Part shown: positions 1 to 11,200 of the stretch, piece after piece | Position numbering within the stretch: position 1 is the first letter of the stretch | Layout: the number at the start of each line of letters is the position of its first letter | Assembly: GCA_903813345.2 (NCBI GenBank) | Contig: CAIIXF020000005.1 | Location: forward strand, 28,277,375 to 28,341,374 | DNA length: 64,000 bases | DNA from: Owenia fusiformis | Taxonomy: Eukaryota > Annelida > Polychaeta > Sabellida > Oweniidae | Direction: 5' to 3' | Notes under the pieces: generated by a model | Seen by the model: only the letters and a program-made list of their open reading frames with translations | What the model was told of the DNA's origin: nothing | The model's database searches: none | Made by a program: the position numbers and the translations under genes

Positions 1-3000
1 AAGCAGGCAGCAGCTCCTAAACTGAACCTCTCTGGACCCCCCAGGATAGGACGTGGCCTCGCCCCAGGGCAGTCTGTAAATCTATTTGAAACTCCATCTC
101 CCAAGGCTGGAGACAACAGGAAGGTGGAACTAGCAAAGGTGAGTGTGGTGCAGAGGTATCAGTCTGAGCATTTGTTGGGTCTGTATGAAACACTTTAGAG
201 CTTTAGTATATGTCTAACAAATAGACTATAAAAGGTTATATAAGGCTAAAGTCTTGGTTTGAGTTTTATTAGAAGTAGTCAATTTTCTGTTCTTTTTATT
301 ACCAATGTTGCCTGTCGTTATAAGTGATTATGGAATTGTTACCCCGATATAATTTCAATAGATTTATTTATTTTATTATCAGCAATTGATTTCTTGACAT
401 TGAATATTTTAGAAACGTGCCATTGCTAAGCTCCAGCAGAAAGGTGGCATGAAGAAAGAAAACCCAAATGCAGTGGCCAGTCGGAACAAGACGCAAGAAA
501 AACAAGAAAGTATTAAAAAACGAGTAGCAGAAAGTATGGAAGGTATTCTATGCTACTATAATTCATTTTAAGCACAATGCTGAATAAACATATACATGTA
601 TTTGGAATTTCGATAACTCCAGTCATTATTAGGGGTCACACGGTTAACCGTGGCTTGCGGTTACCGCGGTTCATACCTCCACGACGGTTAGCTCGCACAC
701 AATCTTGAAAACCGCGGTTCTTGAAGAACCGTGACATTTTCAGTTTCACTTCAGAAAAATAAAAATGTAAACTCGGAATTAAACTCCATTTCAAGCTTTC
801 GTGTAATCACCCTATGCAGACAGAGCCTGTGGGAAATATTGGGTGGGGAGCAAATGAGCGGAGGGTGCGGAGCTAACGGTCATTTTTGAATTTAAATTTG
901 GGATATTTCTGGAACTAAGCCGTTTTGGGACTTCAAATATACCAAGATATGAATACAATTGTGAAAATAGTAGCGCAATTCATTCTATAGCGACGCAGTG
1001 TGCCTTAAACCTTTCCCAGACCTATATATTTTGAAATTATCCTTTTAATACTGAGTCCCCAGCATTTATAAAAAATGGTGTTCAAGGTACACTATCTATA
1101 CAAATTATTTTTGCATCTTGGAAGCCAGGCAGTATCAGTGTGATTTTATAAAAATTCGGAAATGTTTTTCAGATATGAGCCCCCTCTAAATATTGGGTGC
1201 GGAGCAGCTCCATAAACGTAGCTCCGCACCCAATATTTAGAGGGGGCTCATATCTGAAGAACATTTCCGAATTTTTATAAAATCACACAGATACTGCCTG
1301 GCTTCCAAGATGCAAAAATAATTTGCATGGGTAGTGTATCTTGAACACCATTTTTTATGAATGCTGGGGACGCAGTATTAAAAGGATAGTCTCAAAATAT
1401 ATAGGTCTGGGAAATGTTGAAGGCATACTGCGTCGCTATAAAATGAATTGCACTACTATTTTCACAATTTTATTGATATTTGGTGTCAAATACACATATC
1501 TTGGTATATTTGAAGTCCCAAAACGGCTTAGTTTCAGAAATACCCCAATTTTAAATTAAAAAATGACCGTTAGCTCCGCACCCTCCGCTCATTTGCGCCG
1601 CACCCAATATTTCCCACAGGCTCTGTCTGCATAGGGTGGTAATACCAATTAACTAAACATCGTCTGGAATCGTTAATCATCATGCAATAATGCGAACCAT
1701 ACCTGATATTTACGACGATCTTCTGATATAGACGGCAGATAACAAAAACAAAAGGAAAATGTTGATAATTTCACCGGCATATTGACCCGGAAGTGACCTA
1801 CGCTAAACATTTCGCGCAATCCTATTGGTTGATAGAACACTATACTGTAAAAAGCCGAACGCCGAATGCATTGAATTTGCGAACGAGTCACGTTCTGTGT
1901 ATTACGTTCGCCTTTGATCCATGTTGAGTCCTGACAAAGTGTTGAACTTAAGTTATATTTCTAAAGAAAACATTTATTCAGTTTAGTGAAGTACTGTGCT
2001 AATTTTGCCAACAGTTGACAAGTTATTTTATGTGTTGAAAAAACTTGAACATCAAACAAGAAGATCAACACAGTGAACACACAGATATTTTGGGAGGGAG
2101 GAAGGGAAAAAAGACTGAACAAACAAACAAACATTGTGTGAAACTGGATACTTACAATACTGAATACAATAAAACACTGTGACACACTTAGTATGTTTTC
2201 TGATTTTCGGATCAATTTCATATATTTTTGCTCATTTCACGAGGCCCGTGAGAACCGCAATCAGAACCGAACCGAACTGTGAAATACAATCACCGAACCG
2301 AACCGTGAAATCTCAAACCGTGTGACCCCTAGTCATTATACTATTTTGCTATTTTGGATTTTTTACAGGTACTGCAAGTGTTATGAATCCAGTCACTAAA
2401 ATAATAACTTTTTCTGATTTCTGATGCAATAATGTTTGATAAAAAATGTTTCAATTGAAATAGAAAGGTGGTTAGGACTATGAGTATACTTAATTAAATG
2501 CAACCTTTTTAAAAGATAATCTTAAAATATCTTACTATTGAAATAGTAAGATGAGAATATTCTCCCTTGGTTGTAGATTCCAGTAGTGAGAGGGAAAACA
2601 AAGAAGAGGCTCCTCCCAAGAAGAAGTCTCGCTTCATTGGTGGTCTAGATATGGATGACCCAAATGTTCAAAAAGTTGTCAAGGCCCGCTCTAAACACCA
2701 ATCAGAACTCTCAGATGTGAGAAACTTTCAACTTTCATTTTTGTGTATTAATGTTATTGAGTTCATGTATATTGTTATTTTATGAAAATTAATTCCTGTC
2801 TCGTGACATAATTCATCACGATTAATTGAATTTTGAAAGTGGTCACTATTGATTTATAAAAAGGGCTAAAAGTTACTCTGAATGCTAACCACAATTTGTC
2901 ATGCTTTCTCATTCCATGGTTCATGTTTTTACTTCATCGCCACTTTATGAGAATACTAAATAAACCCTTGTATGCATAATTGTAAGCTAAATATATTTTT

Positions 3001-5972
3001 TCTTTAGATGGAGGCTGAAAGATTGGAGAAATATTTCCGCCCTCTGGAGAAGAAGGAGATGTATGAAGAGAAGATGGCGAGTATAAAAGAGATGGTCTGT
3101 GATGTTGTCATATGTGATAAGGTACATATTATATATTTCAAGTATTTTGCCTACAGCCAAAGTCAGATCACAAGCCATAATTGTAATATTCTTTTCCGGA
3201 TTATGTGAAATTTAAAAGTATAGTACCAGGAAATATAAATGTGATAATAGTGTGTGTATCCTTAATTAAATCTACATTGAGTACAGACCATTAAGTAGTC
3301 AACTGCTATCCACACTACCCATATAAGATTTTGAAAAGAGGCTTATTGGTTGAAAATTTTGAAAATGTGTCCCATCTTGAGGAAAAAATCCTAAGGAGAA
3401 CACTGATTACTCTATTCTTCATTCTCAATATAAATGGGAACCCCACAATTTGTTGAATATCAATTTTAATTTCTAAGGAATTAAAATTGACAAAAAAGAA
3501 ATAAAAGTAATTCAACATGCAGATGATACCACCCTCACATTGTCAACTAAAGAATCTATTCGTGAAGCACTTAAAGAAATAAATAATTTTTCTGAAATAT
3601 CTGGACTTAATTTAAATATGGGCAAAATGGAGGGAATATGGTTAGGTAACTTAAAAGGTAATGGACATCAATATGAAAATATTCATTTTGGAGTAGAACC
3701 TGTAAAATGTCTGGGAATATTTATTGGAAATGACAAAACTTTGTGCAAAGAAAAAAACTGGGACAACAAGATCAACAATTTTGAAAAACTCTTTGAATCA
3801 TGGAAAAAAAGAAAACTGACCCTCTTTGGCAAAGCACATGTGATTAACACTCTTGGAATTTCAAAATTAGTATACAATTTAAGTATTCTAGATGTACCCG
3901 ATGATATTGTTAAAAGAATCAATAAAATTATTTACGGTTTTCTATGGAAAAAGGATTGGGTAAAACGAAATACTTTAATTGGAAATATACTTGATGGGGG
4001 GATTAATCTGGTAGACATTCAATGTAAAATTGATGCTTTAAAAGCTGCATGGGCACCTCGTATTAAAACAACAAACACATCGGTTAAAATAATTCCAGAA
4101 TTTATCATAAATAAGCTTGGTTTTACAATAAACGATTTTTACAAAACAAATTTTGACGAAAATGTTAAGATTTTAGATCACTATAAGTTCTACAAACATG
4201 TCTTTTGTGCATACAATAGATGTAAGGAAATAGAGAAAAATAAACTTCCTGGAACAGAAGTTTTATGGCTTAACAAACGGTTTTTATGTAGGAAAGAAAC
4301 TTTGTACATGAAAAATTGGATAAATGCAGGTTTTATTTATGTCAAGGACTTTTTTGACGAGAGAAATAATCTCATTGATGAGAAAACTGTTTTGTTAAGA
4401 TTAAAGAATAAGCAAAATTGGATGACCGAATTTTTAAGAATTAGACTTGTTTTGCACAATATAAAATATGAATGTAAACAAAGTATGAAATATGCTAACA
4501 AAAGGCATTCAAACTCTTTCCTATTTAGAAATGACAAATATGAAAACCTTGAGAAATTAAGTTCAAAGTTCTTTTATAAAATCCTATTGAAAGATAAATT
4601 TATTAGACCAAAGATGGAAGCAGATTGGACAAAATCCTTCAATATTCAGAACGATAGAATCACTTTTAGAAATATATACAAAAACAAGATAAAAGATATT
4701 GAATGCCAAAAGTTATCAGAATTTAATTTTAAACTATTACATAATTTCTTAGCCTGCGGAAAACTGGTAAATAAGTGGAATATGAATGTACCAAAAGAAT
4801 GTAGTGAGTGTAATGTTGTACAAGACATTAGACATTTATTATATGATTGTGTGTTAATTAAAAATCTATGGAATATTCTAAGTGAAACACTAAAGGTGGA
4901 TATTACTTGGAAAAATATACTTCTGGGGTACCAAAGCATGAACAGCAAATTAGAATTTAGAATGTTGCTTTACACAATATTGATGAAATGTATTCATGAA
5001 ATTTGGACAAAAAACTCAGACAATCCAACTCAATATAAACAAGCAAATTTTAAATCGAAAATAGCATCTAAATTAAATATTTATGAACACATTTTTAAAC
5101 TGCAAGGAAAAGTAAATATTGCTCATGATTTTAAGAAAATTATAAATGCCTTTGCTGCTTACTAAGATTGAATGGATTTTATGGACTTTTACTATTGTAT
5201 AAGGATCAAAATTTTGATAGAGTATATAATGCTGTGAAAATCCTATTTTACTATTGTATAAATTCTAATCCAGGATATATGTATATTTCCGTCTGTGCAT
5301 AGTTTTATTGATTTAAGTATTGTTTGTGTTTATGTATTTTGCGTTTATGTTTTTGAATAAATATTTTTATAAAAAAAAAAAAAAAAAAAAAATTTTAATT
5401 TCTAAAATAAACTCTTCTCCACTTCATTCCAGTGTGACTATACAAGCTTTAAAGTGAGTGCAATGTGCAAAGACCTGAACCATGTGGTGAGGCGTACCAA
5501 GGCTAAGAAACGTTTCTTCAAGTGCACCAACTGTAGCAACCACACCTCCTCATTCTTGAGATACCCCAAAGAGGCATGTAGGTGTGGCAGCTCCAAGTAC
5601 ACGAGAGCTTCAATGCTTAAGGTAAGAATTACTACGGGAAGAACATGCTGCTTATATTACTATTATAGGATATATTATAACTATAGTAAATATAGTATTC
5701 TGTGATCTCTCGAACATAACATCAAACTATGTAATGAATATAAGATGATCTCGATGATAAAAAAAATCAAATCACATTGTATAATGAAATGTTCAGTACA
5801 GCTTTATAGAGCTTGTAACCTATCCAGCATAAATCAGTTTCTTAATGTACATTTCTACATTTTCCAGGAGAAGAAAGGTCCTAAGTTGGCGAGTGAGAAG
5901 TTGGTTCTTAGAGGGGAAGAATCAAGCTATCTCAATTCTCTGAATTCTAATGCAGACACTATGAACTTATAG
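1..5972 (+). CDS. mcm10: MCM10 replication initiation factor, C-terminal part (5' partial)
   Basis: Six exons are seen: 1-138, 413-542, 2577-2716, 3008-3121, 5433-5621 and 5868-5972 (TAG stop). All have GT/AG borders and phase is kept throughout; the 5' exons lie outside the window. MCM10 is a DNA-binding scaffold that activates the CMG helicase and recruits DNA polymerase alpha to origins. The family signature is plain: the 'PKLNLSGPPRIGRGLAPG' stretch in exon 1, then basic KRAIAKLQ, PPKKKSRFIGG and LEKYFRPLEKKEMYE segments. These are followed by the C-terminal paired zinc ribbon, with cysteines in VCDVVICDKCDY, AMCKDLNH, FKCTNCSNH and ACRCGS, and ending ERKGPK-like 'EKKGPKLASEKLVLRGEE'. The zinc-ribbon core is split by the intron at 3122-5432, which has received a LINE. 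The last residues (NSNADTMNL) are encoded by a minisatellite unit that continues into the 3' UTR. An ATG track beginning inside exon 4 is not a real start. Confidence 0.95.
622..2339. mobile_element. hAT-like non-autonomous DNA transposon (about 1.7 kb) in an MCM10 intron
   Basis: The element spans 630-2331, flanked by a perfect 8-bp target duplication GTCATTAT (622-629 and 2332-2339). Its terminal inverted repeats start TAGGGGTCACACGGTT on the left and are matched by AACCGTGTGACCCCTA on the right. Subterminal zones are rich in CGGTT/AACCG motifs (640-730 and 2250-2320), as expected of transposase-binding sites. The 8-bp duplication and TAGGGG-type ends are typical of hAT elements. I see no credible transposase ORF. 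Another element is nested at 808-1638. Confidence 0.85.
803..1643. mobile_element. 831-bp foldback (palindromic) element nested in the hAT-like element
   Basis: Positions 808-1638 form two arms of about 400 bp that are near-perfect reverse complements, around a loop of about 15 bases near 1205-1219. Outer ends read CACCCTATGCAGACAGAGCC and its complement. Both flanks carry GTAAT (803-807 and 1639-1643), a 5-bp target duplication. Arms differ by scattered substitutions and a short indel, so the inversion is not brand new. Ends beginning CAC plus a 5-bp duplication recall Transib-type elements, but that is only a suggestion. An 'ORF' at 1341-1559 inside it is not a gene. Confidence 0.8.
3462..5405 (+). 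mobile_element. 5'-truncated L1/Tx1-like LINE with perfect 15-bp target duplication
   Basis: Positions 3477-5390 are inserted between two copies of AATTTTAATTTCTAA (3462-3476 and 5391-5405) and end in a run of 20 or more A after a GAATAAAT poly(A) signal. The open frame runs from the first base of the insert (GIKIDKKEIKVIQHADDTT) to the TAA ending at 5165, so about 560 codons of the ORF2 3' half are intact. It begins at the reverse transcriptase catalytic motif (here HADD, for the usual F/YADD), continues through SGLNLN and the thumb (LGIFIG, FGKAHVINT, FLWKKDW, GGINLVDI), and ends with a C-x2-C...H...C zinc-knuckle-like segment (CSECNVVQDIRHLLYDC). Truncation plus the intact frame and duplication indicate a young insertion, dead on arrival. 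Confidence 0.93.
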
Positions 5973-6290
5973 TCTCCTACCAGACACTATGAACTTTAAT
6001 GCAGACACTATGTAACTTTAATGCAGACACTATGCACTTATGATCTCTAATGCAGTCACTATGAACTTTAATGCAGACACTATGAATTTATGAACTCAAA
6101 TGCAGACACTATGAACTCTAATGCAGACACTATGAATTTATGAACTCTAATGCCAACACTATGAACACTAATACAGTCACTATGGATTTATGAACTCTAA
6201 TGCACACTATGAACTCTGATGCAGACACTATAAATCTATTAATGCAGACACAACAAACTTATGAACTGTAATGTAGATACTTTGAGAACT
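5950..6290 (+). repeat. Degenerate minisatellite at the MCM10 stop codon and 3' UTR
   Basis: At least ten imperfect units built on TCTAATGCAGACACTATGAA, often followed by CTTTATGA, occupy roughly 5950-6260. The first unit lies inside the coding exon and encodes SNADTMNL and the TAG; later units are 3' UTR. Divergence between units shows it is old. Confidence 0.85.
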
Positions 6291-8039
6291 AATTCTGACA
6301 ATTCTCTAATGTGAATTACTTAGAAATTATGGTTTCAATTTACTAAAGACCCTGTGGGGAAAATTATTCTGAGGAAATGTATACATTAATAGATTTATTC
6401 AATTATTAAGAGGATGACACGTAATAGAGGATAGAAAGATGATATGTTGCATCCTACCCTCAAGGCTCAAAACTTGTTTTTAATGTTATACCAAACCATA
6501 TCTGTTGATTGTGTAGCAAAACTGTTTTTATGGTGATAAATGCCAAGATGTTATCACCAAGTATGGTTACTAGTATGGCAAATGATTTGAGACATATATC
6601 TTTGACAATGATTATTCATATGGTTCAGACCATAAATACAGCATTTTTTCATTGAAATAATGTTTTTAGTAAAAAAAATAATAATTCAACTTTCTCAAAA
6701 ACCATTGTTTAGGACCCCTCGTGATAATTTCTTTTTTATGGGAAATGTTGTATTTATGGTTAGAAAACAATTGTGGTAAACGATACGACTGTCTAACATT
6801 ATTAATTGCCATACCATACCTGGTCCTTTTAAGATTCAAATTTTTTCAAAGATTTTATATGGTGGTAACATAAAATGTCAAACTGTTCTGACTTTATTTT
6901 AGAAGATCTCACTTTTTCAGAAAATAAATTGAGAGTTGTAAGGAAACCATTTCTTGAAACGATGTTACATTTTACACTCATATTATTGAGAGGGAAGGTG
7001 AATTGTATTACAATTATTGTAATGGATTTTGTGTAGATTCTACAGCAAAATCTTCACATCAAAACCAAATCAGTTTTGGAACCATTATAATACAAGAAAA
7101 TAACTTATGTAAATTACCAATCATAAAACAATGTACTACATTTGTAAATATATTTTATTTTTGTATAAAACAATAAATTTTATATAAATTATCATTTACA
7201 GTATTTTGTTGCAACAATATTTTTTGTGTGATAGTATGACATGATATTAGTAGAAGTCTCAGTAGATGGATAACACACTGGATCAGATAAATGACCATGT
7301 AAATATTACTTCAAAATTGTATAATTATTGTATTGGAAAATGTTGAGTACTACTTTATTTACATATTATCCAATACAACATGAAGTATCAATTAACGACT
7401 TGTCCCTACTGCCATCTATACACTTTACCAGGTCCATTTACAACAGTTGTTAAAATGAATAAGTCGAGCCATCCACTTGGAAATAGGGATTCACAACAAA
7501 GCATGCTAGACTTCTTTTTAATATTTCATTTGGTTTAATTGGAATATAGAATTGTATATGGAATGAGACACATGATTTCGAATTTGGATAATCCCATGAT
7601 AGGCTCTTGTACCTTCCTTTGGCAGCATTTAAGTAACCATCTTATGAATGCAAAACAGAAAGTTGTAGTTGGGAGAAGTAATGCATCATTGGTTCATCCC
7701 AATAGTTTCTTTATTTACATTATCTTGGACAACTTTCTATTTTACCTGAGTACTAGAGTTCAGATTTTAGTTTAGCTACAAGCCCTTGAACCCCCCCCCC
7801 CCGCAACTCATTCCTGTGTCAGAATGTATGTAGTCAAGTTGAGGGGAGATATCACAGGGGCTTGTTGCTAGACTATTCAGATTTTTAAACAATATTAAAC
7901 AAGTCACAGATAGTTTTCATATTCAAAATCAAATGTACACTTTAGTACTGCATACTAGTAGTTTTTTTTAGTAGAGGTTGTATATTTTAGCTTGTTATAA
8001 AGGTGCTTGTGACTTAGATGATTGCCTAATATGATCTTT
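5973..8039 (+). other. MCM10 3' UTR and convergent intergenic gap
   Basis: There is no coding signal here beyond the minisatellite. Candidate MCM10 poly(A) signals AATAAA lie at 6923-6928 and 7172-7177. A C-run (cccccccccc) sits near 7791-7802. The opposite-strand gene's poly(A) signal is at 8040-8045, so the two transcription units converge with under 1 kb between probable ends. Confidence 0.5.
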
Positions 8040-8045
8040 TTTATT
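8040..8045 (-). terminator. Candidate poly(A) signal of the acidic-tail membrane protein gene
   Basis: TTTATT on the + strand reads AATAAA on the minus strand, about 225 nt downstream of the TGA at 8271-8273. It is the first canonical hexamer I noticed after the stop. Confidence 0.45.
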
Positions 8046-8270
8046 ATTAATATACTTATCACATTAAATGGAATGAAGGTTGTACACCACTGTAAGAAAG
8101 TACATGTATTGAATCATTTATGAAAAAGTATAAATTTAAATCAGCATTTACGTGGTCATTGTGCAAAGTTGACATCGGAACTAATGTTAAAGTGTTCATA
8201 CATAATGATGAACAGTATATTAGTTGTGTTCCTTTAGAAAGGTGCTTGAACATTTTAAGGTTTTGTACTA

Positions 8271-11200
8271 TCACCAGTATACACTTTTAGGCCTCGATTC
8301 TTTTTTCTTTTTATACAGAGATGGTTTAATAACAACATCTCCATCATCATATTTCGCAACCATATCCTTTACACTTAGTCTACGTTCTTCTTTCCTAAAG
8401 AATTTTTCATCAACTTCATCATTTTCCTTCTCTTCATCCTCACTCTCCTCAATTCCTATTACAACTTCATCAGTGTCTATTGATTCATCAACTTCATCAT
8501 TGTCACTGTTCTCAGCACCTGTGTTCAGAGTCCTCTCACTTTGGCTATCATCAGTGGGTGAGGACTCGTAGGATTTCACAATTTCACCCAGAGGAACATG
8601 GACGATTGTCTCAGTTTCGAGAATATCAGAGTCATCACTGTCTGAGTGAATTACATCAGTGTCATATCCATGATTGTCTTTTCCAGCATTGTCTTCATTA
8701 CTAGCATTGTCCTCAATACTGACATTGTCTTCATTACCAGCACTGTCTTCATTTACTTCAACATTATCTTGTTTGACTTCATGATTATCTTCTTTTACTT
8801 CATATTTATGCCCTTTCTCTTTGTATTTATCATCTTTTACTTCACCTTTGTCTTTAATTTGAGGTATCTTATTTTTATTTTTCATTGAACTTTTCTTGTC
8901 ATGAACCTGAGCAATATTATTGTCCTTGTCGTCCTTGTCATTCTTTTCATTGTCATTCTTATCTGGTTCCTCTGTTTCCTGGTTTACATTTGCATCTTTA
9001 TCTTCACTTTTAGTCTTCTTTGTTTTGCTGACACGTTTAGTTGATTTGACAGTTTCGTCAACTTGAGATGAGGAAACTGAAGATGTTTCACTATTTGAGT
9101 TGTCATCTACTTTAGTCTGTCCTATTTGGACGATATTCTTGATATAATGCATTGAATACCTTGAATGTCGTTTATAATTTTCTTGAGTGTATTTGTCTGC
9201 GGTGTGTTTCTCATCATCTTCTTGGATCTCGGCCTCAACATCTTCTGATGTATCGATATTATGGACGATTAGCGTATCCTGGAATGAGACTCGTTTCTTC
9301 TTCTGTCGCATGCTTCTAACACTACCGCTGGTCTGAAAAAAAAATTCATTATGTTGCAAATAAATCCCAGGCTTTTTACACTTTAATTAAAGAAGTTGTA
9401 AAATATGACACAAAAACATTTGATCCAGCTCCTGAGGAGAGCCATCTATAGTTAAATGTCTAGTTACAAAGTTAAAACTAAAATTATAAATGTTTTTTTT
9501 TGTAGATGAGATCTGATACACAAAGTTTTCCATCAGACATTGAACAATCGACACATTCCCTATTAAAAGATAACACAATTTATTTTACATGGTTCTTTCT
9601 AGATTTTCTAAAATTTGTAATAGGAGAATTTGAAAGCAATTCAAAGGTGATACCATTTTATACATACAAGGGTTAACTCAACAATTTTGACAAAGAAATG
9701 GTAAGAAAACCAAAACCAATGTCATATATATTATCATCAATATTACCACTGCATTGTACATTGCCAGACAATAATACAGTACAAAAATTCATAAAATTAT
9801 TCAAAACGTAACCTTACATAAATATCCCAAGTGGACAGATTAGTAAAGAGCTACATAAGTACATGTGTGCATTTTTTCTATATAAGCTTAACATGATAGA
9901 GTGAAGAGTGAGTCTTTACCTGTTCAGACACTTTATAACTTGCAGACTGTGAGTATCCATTTAGTATAGACTGTGAAAAGAAAATTAGCTTTTTCTTAAC
10001 ATTTAGTGTCATGCAATGTTCCAGTGCAGAAAGGTATGATATCAAAATTCAAGATTTGCCAAAGTAGTTTGGGAAAGGGAATAAAGTCATATTTCATTTG
10101 GATGTAGATTGATTTTAACAGCCAAGAATGTCTTTGGTTCTTTGGCAAACATTGTGATTTTGATTCAGTTCTTTCAATTTGTGCATAGTTCCATTATCCA
10201 TGGGAAACTCCCTGGGCAAATTACCCAGTCCAGTGGTAATTATTAAACATGTACATGACAGTTAAATAATGTACATATTCTGAATTCATAATCCAAAGAA
10301 TATCTAGAGGAGTTTTGTGTTATTAACAGTATACTGTGCCATATGATTTTAGATATTTCTGATAAGAAAGGTAGGGTATGTACAGTCAATGTTATTGTGC
10401 ACTCTGAAATTAGAAAGATTTTTGGTGACAAAACAATTGTGATTATGACAAAACCATATGCTATAGTAAGTACCTTTAGAACTCCACTTTTTACACTTCT
10501 TAAACTATCCAAACTTTTTCTGCGATTGAAGATTTCATAACTTCTCTGAAAGCACAAAAATAACAATATTGACAAACATTTACACATTTTTCATTTATCA
10601 AAAGGGTCCAGTGAACGAAGCCAGCAAAATGCTTATTTCAAAATTTCACGACGTTAAATCAGTATACATATGATATATGTACAGGCATACACATAAAGTA
10701 AAACTAAAAGTGATATTCATGGACTGAGTGGAATCTCATACCTGTGAAGTATATTCCCAGTTTTCCTGAACCTCTTTGTATCTCATCATGCGCTTCTCAA
10801 TCTCCTTTTTATCAGCATATCGGCAGTAACACAGGCCACATATAGCCATAGAAAATATGATTACCATGATTACAGCAATCGCGATTAGCGTAATCATCAC
10901 TTGTTGCATCAGAGGATCGGTTTGGACTGGTGGAGGTACAGTTGTTGTTGTGGTTGGCTTTGGGGGTTCTGTTGGTTCAATTTCATCTTCTGGCTCAGTC
11001 ACAGCTTTACCCAAAGAAATTCAACATTGATTGAGTCATATGTGAAAAGGCTATTCTCGGTTTGGAGAACAAAGTTCATCACTCTAATTAAGAGTTACCC
11101 CTGCTTCGGACAAGTTTTTTTTTTTTACATAATATTACAAAATATAGATTTGAATGTCTTCTTTTGAATAGTCATAATTTAATTTGGGTGATATTTCTAG

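Noticed and set aside
1341-1559. 72-aa open frame
   Set aside because: Lies in one arm of the foldback element; no domain, and the opposite arm does not conserve the frame.
8224-8888. Plus-strand open frames of 74-115 aa rich in Ser, Phe and Ile
   Set aside because: Antisense shadows of the acidic tail exon; composition is the complement of Asp/Glu/Asn codons.
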